Below, one piece after another: positions 51,331-63,640 of a stretch of DNA of 64,000 nt. The stretch spans positions 15,335,931 through 15,399,930 of the forward strand of contig JARWKL010000010.1 of assembly GCA_029961685.1 (NCBI GenBank), read 5' to 3'. The notes under the pieces are model-generated. The model saw nothing but the letters and a program-made list of their open reading frames with translations, had not been told where the DNA came from and searched no databases. Position 1 is the stretch's first letter. The number at the start of each line of letters is the position of its first letter. The position numbers and the translations under genes were made by a program. The DNA is from Aristolochia californica (taxonomy: Eukaryota > Streptophyta > Magnoliopsida > Piperales > Aristolochiaceae).

Positions 51331-54300
51331 TATCAAGTGTAATGGGCTATATTTTTGTTAGGAATGACTTATGGATTGGGAGTCAACACACAGTTAAAAA
51401 TCCCCCGCCTCCCCCTTTTCCCGATGATTGCAAAACTTGATACACAAAAAAACAAAAGAGTATACAATCGCTAAAAATTATAGACACTTCTTGGAATTAT
51501 CACTCTCAACATTTGTGCATTGTGCATTTCCATTTTTGATGTGCACTTTTTTTTTTGAAATCAAAACTTGAGTTTTCACTTTCCTTTCATCTCGTAAATC
51601 AAAAAAAAGATAAATGGCAAATAGATCACAACAAAATGAAAATTTTAGAGTTTATGTATGGAAAAAATTTAAAGAAATAAAAAATTTAAGTAAATAAAAT
51701 TTATTCACACACCACAAATGAACACAAAAGTTTTGTTATCGGTGTTTGGGAAATTCCACTAGTTCAACCCTAATAGCTTGGAATTTTATAAGAAAAAGAT
51801 TTTTCTACACATGTTTTAAAAAATGGATATGCATGTTTGAAAAATGTTAAAGATGCAAATGACCTATGGATCCAAACCTTTTAAAGAGAATAACATTAAA
51901 TTCTCTATTGAACGTGCGGTGGGATATTTACTCGAGTCAAACAAGCCTTTTTTTGCCCATTGAAAAAAAGGTGAGTTAACGATCATAGATGATTGTAAAA
52001 TGATTTATCATGCGTAACGGGCTATATTTTTATAAGGAATGACTTATGGATTGGGAGTCAACACTCAGGTAAAAATCCCCCGCCTCCCCCTTTCACCGAC
52101 GATTCGAAAACCTGATATATAAAAACTAAAAAGAGTTTACAATCCCTAAAAATTACAGACACTTTTTGGAATTATCACACTATACATTTGTGCAATGTGC
52201 ATTTCCATTTTAGATGTGTACTTTTTTTTTTATCTTAAGTCAAAACTTAAGTTTTCACTTTCCCTTCATCTCCTAAACCAAAAAAGAGCTAAACTGTAAT
52301 TAGAACACATCAACATGAAAATTTTAGAGTTTATGTATGGAAAAAATTTGAAGCAATAACAAATGTAAGTAAAGAAATTTTTTCGCACACCACTAATGAA
52401 CTCAAAAGTTTTGTTATCCAAGTTTGAGAAATTCCACTAGTTCAACCTTAATAGCTTGGAATTTTATAAGAAAGAGATTTCTTCTACACATGTTTTAAAA
52501 ATGGATATGCATGGTTGAAAAATGTTTAAGATGCAAATGACCTATGAATCCAAAACTTTTAAAGAGAATAGAAAACACTCATTAAATTCTCAAGTGGATG
52601 CGCAGTGGGATATTTATCCGAGTCAAACAAGCCATTATTTTGCCCATTTACAAAAAGCCATACTAACAATCATAAGATGATTGAAAAGTTATTTATCATG
52701 CGTTAAGGGTTATATTTCTGTAAGAAATGAGTTATAGAGTGGAAGTCAGTTAAAAATCCCCCGCCTCCCAGTTTTCCCGTCAATTGCAAAACCTGAGATA
52801 TAGAAACTAAAAAGAGCTTACAATCCCTAAAAATTAAAAACACTCTTTGGAATTATCTCTCTCTACATTTTTCCATAGTGAATTTCCATTTTAGATGTAC
52901 ACTTTTTTCTTAATCTAAACTTAGGGTTTTCGCTCTCCCTTCATCCCGTAAACAAAAAAAGGCAAATAGATCACAGCAAAATTAAAATTTTAGAGTTTAT
53001 GTATGGAAAAAATTTAAAACAATAACAAAAATGTAAGTAAATAAAATTTATTCAAACACCAAAAATGAACACAAAAGTTTTTTTTATCCAAGTTTGGGAA
53101 ATACCACTAGTTCAACGCTAATAGCTTGAAATTTTATAAGAAACAGCTTTTTCTACACATGTCTTAAAAAATGGATTTGCTTGCTTGAAACAAGTTAAAT
53201 ATGCAAATGACCTATGGATCCAAACCTTTTAAAGAGATTAACATTAAATTCTCAAGTGAACATGTGGTTGGATACTTACACAAGTCAAACAAGCCATTAT
53301 TTTGCCCATTTAAAAAAAGTAGACCTAACGATCATAGATGATTGTAAAGTGATTTATCATGAGTAACGGGCTATATTTTTGTAAGGAATGACTTAGGGAT
53401 TTGGAGTCAACACTCAGTTAAAAATCTGCCGCCTCCCTCTTTTTTCGAGGATTGCAACACATGATATATACAAACTAAAAAGAGTTTACAATCCCGAAAA
53501 ATTACAGACACGTTTTGGAGTTATCACACTGTACATTTGTGCATTGTGCATTTCCATTTTATGTATGCACTTTTTTTTTCTTAAATCAAATCTTGATTTT
53601 TCACTTTCCCATCATCTCGTAAACAAAAAAATAGATAAAAGGCAAATAGATCACATCAAAATGAAAATTTTAGAGTTTATGTATAGAAAAAATTTAAAGC
53701 AATAACAAATGTAAGTAAATAAATTTTATTCACACACCACAAATGAACACAAAAGTTTTGTTATCTGAGTTTGGGAAATTCCACTAGTTCAACCCTCATA
53801 GCTTGGATTTTTATAAGAAAGAGATTTTCCTACACATATTTTAAAAAATGGATATGCATGCTTGAAACCAGTTAAAGATGCAAATGACCTATGGATCCAA
53901 CCCTTTTAAAGGGAATAACATTAAATTATCAAGTGAACGTGCGGTGGGATATTTACCCAAGTCAAACAAGCTATTATTTTGCCCATGTACAAAAAGCTGA
54001 CCTAACGATCATAGATGATTGTAAAGTGATTTATCATGCATAACGGGCAATATTTTTGTAAGAAATGACTTATGGATTGGGAGTCAACACACAGTTAAAA
54101 ATCCCCCGCCTCCCCCTTTTCCCAATGATTGCAAAACCTGATATATAAAAGCTAAAAAGTGTTTACAATCCCTAAAAATTACCGACACTTATTGGAGTTA
54201 TCATTCTCTTCATTTTTGCATTGTGCATTCAAATTGTAGATGTGTACTTTTTTTTTAAAATCAAAACCTGAGATTTCACTTTCCCTTCATCTTGTAAACA

Positions 54301-57300
54301 AAAAAAAAAAGATAAAAGGCAAATAGATCACAACAAAGTGAAAATTTTAGAGTTTACGTTACGAAAAACTTTAAAGCAATATCAAATGTAAGTAAAGAAA
54401 ATTTAGTCACATACCACAAATGACTTCAAAAGTTTTGTTATCCTAGTTTGGAAAATTTGACTAGTTCAACCCTAATAGCTTGGAATTTTATAAGAATGAG
54501 ATTTTTCTACTCATGTTTTAAAAAATGCATATGCAAGCTTGAAACCAGTTAAAAAGCAAATGACCTATGGATCGAACCGTTTAAAGAGAATAACATTAAA
54601 TTTTCAAGTGAACGTGCGGTGGGATATTTACCTGAGCGAAGGAAGCCATTATTTTGCCCATTTACAAGAGCGGACCTATCGATCATAGATGATTGTAAAG
54701 TGATTTATCATGTGTAACGGGCTATATTTTTGTAAGGAATGACTTATGCATAGGGAGTCAACACTCAGTTAAAAATCCCCTGCCTCCCCCTTTTCCCAAT
54801 GATTCCAAAACCTGATATATAAAAACTAAAAAGAGTTTACAATCCCTAAAAATTACTGACACTTTTTGGAATTATCACTCTCAACATTTGTACATTTTGC
54901 ATTACAATTTTAGATGTGAACTTTTTTTTCTGAAATCAACACTTGAGATTTCACTTTCCCTTCATCTCCTCAACAAAAAAAGAGATAAAAGACAAATAGA
55001 TCACAACAAAATGAAATTTTTAGAGTTTATGTACGGAAAAAATTTAAAACAATAATAAATTTAAGTAAATAAAATTTATTCACAAACCACAAATGAACAC
55101 AAAAGTTTTGTTATCCAAGTTTTGGAAATTCCACTTGTTCAACCTTAATAGCTTGGAATTTCATTAGAAAGAGATTTTTCTACACAGGTTTTAAAAAATG
55201 GATATGCATGCTTGAAAAATTTTAAAGATGTAAATGACCTATGGATCCAAACCTTTTGAAGAGAAAAACATTAAATTCTCAAGTGAACATGTGGTGGGAT
55301 ATTTACTTGAGTCAAACTAGCCATTTTTTTGCCCTTTTAAAAAAGCTGACTTAACGATCATAGATGATTGCAAAATGATTTATCATGCGTAACGGGCTAT
55401 ATTTTTGTAAGGAATGACTTATGGATTGGGAGTCAACACTCAGTTAAAAATCCCCCGCCTCCCTGTTTTCCTGACGATTGCAAAACCTGATATATTAAAA
55501 CAAAAAAGAGTTTACAATCCCCAAAAATTAGAGACACTTTTTGGAACTATCACTCTCTACATTTGTGCATTGTGTATTTCCAAATTATATGTGTAGTTTT
55601 TTTTTTCTTAAATAAAAACTTGAGCTTTCACTTTCCCTTCATCTCATAAACAAAAAAAGAGATAAACGGCAACTATATCACAACAACATGAAAATTTTAG
55701 AGTTTATGTATGGAAAAAATTTAAAGAAAGAACAAATGTATGTAATAAAAATTTATTCACACACCACAAATGAACTCAAAAGTTTTGTTATTCGAGTTTT
55801 GGAAATTCCACTTGTTCATTCCTAATAGCTTGGAATTTTATAAGAAAGAAATTTTTTTGCACATGTTTTAAAAAAAGGATATGCATGCTTGAAACATGTT
55901 AAAGATGAAAATGACTTATGGATCCAAACCTTTTAAAGAGAATAACATTAATTTCTTAAGTGAACGTGCGGTGGGATATTTATCCGAGTCAAACAAGCCA
56001 TTATTTTTCCCATTTAAAAAAGTTGACTTAACAATCATAGATGATTGTAAACTTATTTATCATGCATAATGGGCTATATTTTTCTAAGGAATGACATGAA
56101 GATTGGGAGTCAACATTCAGTTAAAAATCCTCTGCCTCCCCTTTTTCCCGATGATTGCAAAACCTGATATATAAAAAACTAGAAAGAGTTAACAATCCCT
56201 AAAAATTACAGACACTTTTTTGAACTATCACTCTCTAAATTTGTGTATTGTGCATTTCCATTTTAGATGTGTACTTTTTTTTCTTAAATTAAAACTTGAG
56301 TTTTCATTTTCCCTTCATCTCGTAAACAAAAAAAGAGATAAAAGGCTCATAGATCACAACAAAATGAAAATATTGGAGTTTATGTATGAAAAAAATTTAA
56401 AGCAATAACAAATGTAAGTAAATAAAATTTATTCACACCCACAAATGAACACAAAAGTTTTGTTATCCAATTTTTGGAAATTCCACTAGTTCAACCCTAA
56501 TAGCTTGGCATTTGATATGAAAGAGATTTTTATACACATGTTTTAAAAAATGGATATGCATGCTTGAAACATGTTAAATTTGCAAATGACCTATGGATCC
56601 AAACCTTTTAAAGAGAATAACATTAAATTCTCAAGTGAACGTGCGGTGGGGTATTTACCCGAGTCAAACAAGCCATTTTTTGCCTATTTACAAAAACCTT
56701 ACCTAACGATCATAGATGATTGAAAAGTGATTTATCAAGTGTAATGGCCTATATTTTTTTAAGGCATGACTTTTGGATTGGGATTCAACACTCAGTTATA
56801 AATCCCCCACCTCCCTCTTTTTCCGACGATTGCAAAACCTGGAATATAAAAACTGAAATGAGTTTACCATCCCTAAAAATTACAGACACTATTAGGAATT
56901 ATCACTCTCTACATTTTTGCTTTTAGCATTTCCATTTTAGATGTGTACATTTTTTTCTTAAATCAAAATTTGAGTTTTCACTTTCCCTTCATTTCGTAAA
57001 CAAGAAAAAAGAGATAAAAGGCAAATAGATCACAACAAAATAAATATTTAAGAGTTTATGTATGGAAAAAATTTAAAGCTATAACTAATGTAATTAAATA
57101 AAATTTATTCACACACCACAAATGAACACAAAAGTTTTGTTGTTTCGGAGATTCCACTAGTTCAACCCTAATAGCTTGGAATTTTATAAGAAAGAGATTT
57201 TTCTACACAAGTTTTAAAAAATGGATATGCATGCATGAAACAAGTCAAAGATGCAAATGGTCTATGGATCCAAACCTTTTACAGAGAATAACATTAAATT

Positions 57301-57750
57301 CTCAAGTGAACGTGTTGTGGGATATTTACCCGAGTCAAACAAGCCAATATTTTGCTCATTTACAAAAAGCTGACCTAACAATCATAGATGATTGCAAACT
57401 GATTTATCATGTGTAACGGGCTATATTTTTGTAAGAAATGACTTATTGATTGGGCGTCAACACACAGTTAAAAATCCCGTCCCTCCCTCTTTTCTCGATG
57501 ACAGACAAACATGATATATAAAAACTAAAAAGAGTTTACAATCCCTAAAAATTACAGACACTTTTTGGAATTATCACTGTCTACACTTGTGCATTGTGCA
57601 TTTACATTAAAGATGTGTACTTTTTTTTCTTAAATCAAAACATGAGTTTTCACTTTCCCTTCATCTCGTAAACAAAAAAAAAAGAGATCAAAGGCAAATA
57701 GATCACATCAAAATGAAAATTTCCGAGTTTACGTATGGAAAAAATTTAAA
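51331..57750 (+). repeat. Right-subfamily run of about nine monomers
   Basis: Unit starts are 51,825, 52,503, 53,173, 53,850, 54,527, 55,200, 55,877, 56,552 and 57,223, spaced 670-678 bp. Individual oddities are a 10-bp insertion (GAAAACACTC at about 52,571), loss of about ten bases in the GTCAACACTCAG region near 52,746, and TTTTGTTGTTTCGGAGATTCC at about 57,136-57,156. The units at 53,850 and 54,527 carry the CCAACCC-type variant. No gene or transposon is seen. Confidence 0.87.
53850..54526 (+). repeat. Reference full-length monomer (677 bp) with landmark positions
   Basis: Chosen as an intact unit for describing the monomer; the phase is arbitrary. It runs from GGATATGCATGC (53,850-53,861) through a GGATCC site (53,893-53,898), a run of short dyads (54,008-54,019 and 54,027-54,036), a C-rich block (54,103-54,123), a TATA-like run (54,142-54,150), a poly-T tract (about 54,248-54,256), an A-tract (about 54,300-54,310) and GTAAGT (54,388-54,393). 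It belongs to a variant that reads CCAACCCTTTT after the GGATCC site instead of CCAAACCTTTT and has AAACCAGTTAAAG near the start. I see no strong internal sub-repeat, so the unit looks like a simple long monomer rather than a multimer of a shorter satellite. Confidence 0.9.
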
Positions 57751-57759
57751 GCAATAAAA

Positions 57760-59700
57760 AATGTTAGAAAAGAAACTTTATTCACACACCACAATTGAAC
57801 ACAAAAGTTTTGTTATCCAAGTTTGGGAAATTCCACTAGTTCAACCCTAATAGCTTGGAATTTTATAAGAAAGAGATTTTTCTACACATGTTTAAAAAAA
57901 TGGATATACAGGCTTGAAACATGTTAAATCTGCAAACGACCTATGGATCCAAACCTTTTAAATAGAATAACCTTCAACGTGTGGTGGGATATTTACCCGA
58001 GTAAAAAAACAATTATTTTGCCCATTTACAAAAAGCTGACCTAACGATCATAGATGATTGTAAAGTGATTTATGATGTGTAACAGGCTTTATTTTTGTAA
58101 GGAATGACTTATGGATTGGGAGTCAACAGTCAGTTAAAAATTCCCCGCCTCCCCCTTTTCCCGAGGATTGCAAAACCTGCTATATAAAAACTAAAAAGAG
58201 TTTTAAATTCCTAAAAAGTATAAACACAATTTGGAAGTATCAATCTTTACATATGTGCATTCTGCATTTCCATTTTAGATGTGTACTTTTTTTTCTTATA
58301 TCAAAACTTGTGTTTTCACTTTCTCTTCATCTCGTAAACAAAAACAACAAGAGATAAAAGGCAAATAGATCACAACAAAATGAAAATTTTAGTGTTTACG
58401 TATGGAAAAAATTTATTGCAATAACAAATGTATGTAAAGAAAATTTATTCACACACCACAAATAAACCCAAATGTTTTGTTATCCAAGTTTGGGAAGTTC
58501 TACTTGTACAACCCTAATAGGATGGAATTTTAAAAGAAAGTGACTTTTCTACACATGTTTTAAAAAATGGATATGAAAGATTGAAACATGTTAAAGATGC
58601 AAATGACCTATGGATCCAAACCTTTTAAAGAGAATAGCATTAAATTTTCAAGTGAACATGCGGTGGGATATTTACCCGAGTCAAACCAGCCATTATTTTG
58701 CCCATTTACAAAAAGTTGACCTTTTTGTAAAGTGATTTATGATGCATAACGCGCTATATTTTTGTAAGGAATGACTTATGGATTGGGAGTCAACACTCAG
58801 TTAAAAATCCCCCACCTCCCCTTTTTCCAAACGATTACAAAACCTGAGATATAAAAAATAAAAAGAGTTTACAATTCCTAAAAAGTATAAACTCAATTTG
58901 GAATTATCACTATCTACATTTGTGCATTGTGCATTTCCATTTTAGATGTGTACTTTTTTTTCTTATATCAAAACTTGTCTTTTCACTTTCCCTTCATCTC
59001 GTAAACAAAAAAAAAAAAAGATAAAAGGCAAATAGATCACAACAAAATGAAAATTTTAGAGTTTATTTAAGGAAAAAATTTAAACCAATAAAAAATCTAT
59101 GTAAAGAAAATTTATTCATACACCACAAATGAACCCAAATGTTTTGTTATCCAAGTTTGGGAAGTTCTACTTGTTCAACACTAATAGCTTGGAATTCTAT
59201 AAGAAAGTGATTTTTCTACACATGTTTTAAAAAATGGATATGCAAGCTCTAAACTTGTTAAAGATGCAAATGACCTATGGATCCAAACCTTTCAAAGAGA
59301 ATAACATTAAATTCTCAAGTGAACATGCGGTGGGATATTTACCCGAGTAAAACTAGCCATTATTTTGCCCATTTACAAAAAGTTGACCTAACGATCATAA
59401 TGGTAAAGTGATTTATCATGTGAAACGGGCTATATTTTTGTAAGGAATGACTTATGGATTGGGAGTCAACACTCAGTTAAAAATAACCCGCCTTCCCCTT
59501 TTCCCGACGATTGCAGAACCAGATATATAAATACTAAAAAGAGTTTACAATCACTAAAAATTACAGACACTTTTTGGAATTATCACTCTCTACATTTTTA
59601 CATTTTGCATTTCCATTTTAGATGTGATTTTTTTTCTTATCTGAAAATTTGAGTTTTCAGTAAAAGGCAAATTGATCACAACATAATAAAAATTTTAGAG
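57760..59700 (+). repeat. Recurrent module, occurrence 3, with its second monomer doubled
   Basis: Unit starts are 57,902, 58,569 and 59,236. The first has the GATTTATGATG type and a deletion giving AGAATAACCTTCAACGTG. The next two are near-copies of each other (period about 667 bp), both with AACCCAAATGTTTTG and GGGAAGTTCTACTTGT. The 58,569 unit has also lost TAACGATCATAGATGATTG (join at about 58,720-58,726), and the 59,236 unit has a smaller loss at the same place (CATAATGGTAAAG). The block reappears at 62.4-63.6 kb. Confidence 0.85.
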
Positions 59701-62370
59701 TTTATGTATGGAAAAAATTTAAAGCGATAACAAATGTAAGTAAAAAAAAATTATTCACACACCACAAATGAACACAAAAGTTTTGCTATCCGAGTTTGGG
59801 AAATTCAACTAGTTCAATCCTAATAGCTTGGAATTTTAAAAGAAAGAGATTTTTCTACACATGTTTTAAAAAATGGTTAAGAATGCTTGAAACATTTTAA
59901 AGATGTAAATGACCTATGGATCCAAACCATTAAAAGTGAATAACATTAAATTCTCAAGTGAACATGCGGTGGGATATTTACTTGAGTCAAACAAGCCATT
60001 ATTTTGTTTATTTACGAAAATCGCACCTAACAATCATAGATTATTGTCAAGTGATTTATCATGCGTAACGGGCTATAGTTTTGAAAGGAATGACTTATGG
60101 ATTGGGAGTCAACAGACAGTTAAAAATCCCCCCCTCCACCTTTTCCTGACGATTGCAAAACCTGATATATAAAAACTAAAAAGAGTTTACAATCTCTACA
60201 AATTACCGACACTTATTGGAATTATCATTCTCTACATTTGTGCATTGTGAAATTCCATCTTAGATGTGTATTTTTTTTGTAAAATCAAAACTTGAGATTT
60301 CAATTTCCCTTCATGTCGTACACAAAAAAAGAGATAAAAGGCAAATAGATCACAACAAAATGAAAATTTTAGAGTATACGTATGGAAAAAATTTAAAGCA
60401 ATAAACAATGCATATAAAGAAAATTTATTCACACACCACAAATGAACACAAAAGTTTTGTTATCCAAGTTTGGAAAATTCCACAAGTTTAACCCAAATAG
60501 CTTCGAATTTTATAAGAAAAAGATTTTTCTACACATGTTTTAAAAAATGGATATGCAAGCTTGAAACCAGTTAAAGATGCAAATGACCTATGGATCCAAC
60601 CCTTTTAAAGAGAATAACATTAAATTCTCAAGTTAACGTGCAGTGGGATATTTACCAGAGTGAAACAAGCCATTATTTTGCCCATTTACAAGAGCTGACC
60701 TAACGATCATAGATGATTGTAAAGTGATTTATCATGTGTAACATGCTATATTTTTTTAAAGAATGACTTATGGATAAGAAGTTAACACTCAGTTAAAAAT
60801 CTCCCGCCCACCTTTTCCCAATGATTCCAAAACCTGATATATAAAAACTAAAAAGAGTTTACAATCCCTAAAAATTACAGACACTTTTTGGAATTATCAC
60901 TCTCTACATTTGTGCAATGTGCATTTCCATTTTAGATGTGAAATTTTTTTTCTCAAATCAAAACTTGAGTTGTCACATTCCCTTCATCTCGTCAACCAAA
61001 AAAGAGATAAAAGGCAAATAGATCACAACAAAATAAAAATTTTAGAGTTTATTTACGGAAAAAATTTAAAGAAATAACAAATGTAAGTAAATAATATTTA
61101 TTTATTCACACACCTCAAATGAACACAAAAGATTTGTTATCCGATTTTAGGAAATTCCACTAGTTCAACCGCTTGGAATTTTATAAGAAAGAGATTTTTC
61201 TACACAAGTTTTTAAAAATGGATATGCATGCTTGAAATATGTTGAAGATGCAAATGATCTATGGATCCAAACCTTTTAATCTAGTAAACGTGCGGTGCGA
61301 TATTTACCCGAGTGAAACAAGCCATTATTTTGCCCATTTAGAAAAGCTGACTTAACGATCATAGATGATTGTAAAGTGATTTATCATGAGTAATGGGCTA
61401 TATTTTTGTAAGGAATAACTTATGAATTGGGAGTCAACACTCAGATAAAAATCCCCCACCTCTCCCTTTTCTCGACGTTAGCAAAATCCGATATATAAAA
61501 ACTAAAAAGAGTTTACAATCCCTAAAAATTACAGACATTTTTTGGATCTATCACTCTCTACATTTGTGAATTGTGCATTTCCATTTTAGATGTGTACTTC
61601 TTTTTCTTAAATCAAAACTTGAGTTTTCACTTTCCCTTCATCTCGTAAACTAAAAAAGAGATAAAAGGCAAATAAATCACTAAAAAATAAAAATTTTAGA
61701 GTTTATGTTTGGGAAAAATTTAAAGCAATAACAAATGTAAGTAAAGAAAATTTATTCACACACCACAAATGAACTCAAAAGTTTTATTATCCGAGTTTGA
61801 GAAATTCCACTAGTTCAACCCTAATAAGTTGGAATTTTATTAGAAAGAGATTTTTCTACACATGTTTTAAAAAATGGATATGCTTGCTTGAAACATGTTA
61901 AAGATGCAAATGACCTACGGATCCAAACCTTTTAAAGAGAATAACATTGAATTCACAAGTGAACTCGAGTCAAACAAGCCATTATTTTGCCCATTTAAAA
62001 AAATCTGACCTAACGATCATAGATGATTGTAAAGTGATTTATCATATGTAACGGGCTATATTTTTGTAATGAATGACTTTTTTATTGGGAGTCAACACAC
62101 AATTAAAAATACCCTGCCTCCCCCTTTTCCCTACGATTGCAAAACCTGATATATAAAAACTAAATAGAGTTTACAATCCCTAAAAATTACAGACACTTAT
62201 TGGAATTATCATTCTCTACATTTTTGCATTGTGCATTTACATTTTAGATGTGTACTTTTTTTTCTTATATATAAACATGAGATTTACTTTCCCTTCATCT
62301 CGTAAAAAAAAAGAGATAAAATGCAAATAGATCACAACAAATTGAACATTTTTGAGTTTACCTAAGGAAA
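59701..62370 (+). repeat. Run of four to five monomers, several shortened
   Basis: Unit starts are 59,875, 60,549, 61,220 and 61,876. Two have clean internal losses in the same region: TTTTAATCTAGTAAACG at about 61,277-61,293 and AAGTGAACTCGAGTC at about 61,956-61,970, where AACATTAAATTC or CGTGCGGTGGGATATTTAC normally lies. Just upstream, the unit containing 59,651-59,670 lacks about 33 bp between GAGTTTTCA and TAAAAGGC. No gene is seen. Confidence 0.85.
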
Positions 62371-63640
62371 AATTTTAAGCAATAACAAACGTAAGTAAAG
62401 AAAATATATTCACACATCACAAATGAACACAAAAGTTTTTTTATCCAAGTTTGGGAAATTCCACTAGTTCAACCCTAATAGCTTGGAATTTTATAAGAAA
62501 GAGATTTATGTACACATGTTTTAAAATATGGATATGCAGGTTTGAAACATGTTAAATATGCAAATGACCTATGGATCCAAACCTTTTAAATAGAATAACA
62601 CTGAACGTGAGGTGGATATTTACCCGAGTCAAACAAGCCTTTATTTTGTCTATTTACAAAGAGCTGACCCAATGATCAGAGATGATTGTAAAGTGATTTA
62701 TGATGCGTAATGGGCTATATTTTTGTAAGGAATGACTTATGGATTGGGAGTCAACACTCAGTTAAAAATGCCCTGCCTCCCGTTTTTCCCGACGATAGCA
62801 AAACCAAATATAAAAAACTAAAAAGATTTTACAATTCCGAAAAGACACAATTTGGAATTATCACTTTCCCTTCATCTCCTTAACAAAAAAAAAGAGATAA
62901 AAGGCAAATAGATCACAACAAAATGAAAATTTTGGAGTTTACGTATGGAAAAAATTTAGAGCAACAAAAAAAGTATGTAAAGAAAATTTATTCACACACC
63001 ACAAATAAACCCAACTGTTTTGTTATCCAAGTTTGCAAAGTTCTACTTGTTTAACCCTAATAGCTTGGAATTTTATAAGAAAGTAATTTTTCTACACATG
63101 TTTTAAAAATCGATATGCAAGCTTGAAAAATGTTAAAGATGCAAATGATCTATGGATCAAAACCTTTTAAAGAGAATAACATTAAATTCTCTAGTGAACA
63201 TGTGGTGGGATATTTACCCGAGTCAAACTAGCCATTATTTTGCCCATTTACAAAAACTTGGCCTAACGATCATAGATGATTGTAAAGAGATTTATCATGC
63301 GAAATAGGCTATATTTTTGTACGAAATGACATATGGATTGGGAGTCAACACTCAGATAAAAATAACCCGCCTCCCCCTTTTCCCGACGATTGCAGAACCT
63401 GATATATAAATACTAAAAAGAGTTCACAATCCCTTGAAATTACAGACACTTTTTGGAATTATCACTCTCTACATTTGTGCATTGTGCATTACCATTTTAA
63501 ATGTGTATTTTTTTCTTATATCAAAACATGAGTTTTCACTTTCCCTTCATCTCATATACCAAAAAATAGATAAAAGGCAAATTGATCACAACATAATGAA
63601 AATTTAAGAGTTTATGTATAGAAAAAATTTAAAGCAATAA
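62371..63640 (+). repeat. Recurrent module, occurrence 4, with a 75-bp deletion
   Basis: Unit starts are 62,530 and 63,111. The module matches 57.76-59.70 kb: AAATAGAATAACACTGAACG pairs with 57,959, CAACTGTTTTG and AGTTCTACTTG with 58.47 and 59.14 kb, ATAACCCGCC and GATTGCAGAACC with 59.48 kb (offset 3878), and CACAACATAAT with 59.68 kb. The first unit is only 581 bp because GGAATTATCAC is joined to TTTCCCTTCATCTC at about 62,860-62,866, removing the TACATTTGTGC to GAGTTTTCAC section. TCAC at both ends is likely microhomology. Confidence 0.86.

Noticed and set aside
54030..54050. Possible CENP-B-box-like site around GCGTAACGGGC
   Set aside because: The required TTCG-N4-A-N2-CGGG spacing is not met on either strand, and only CGGG matches.
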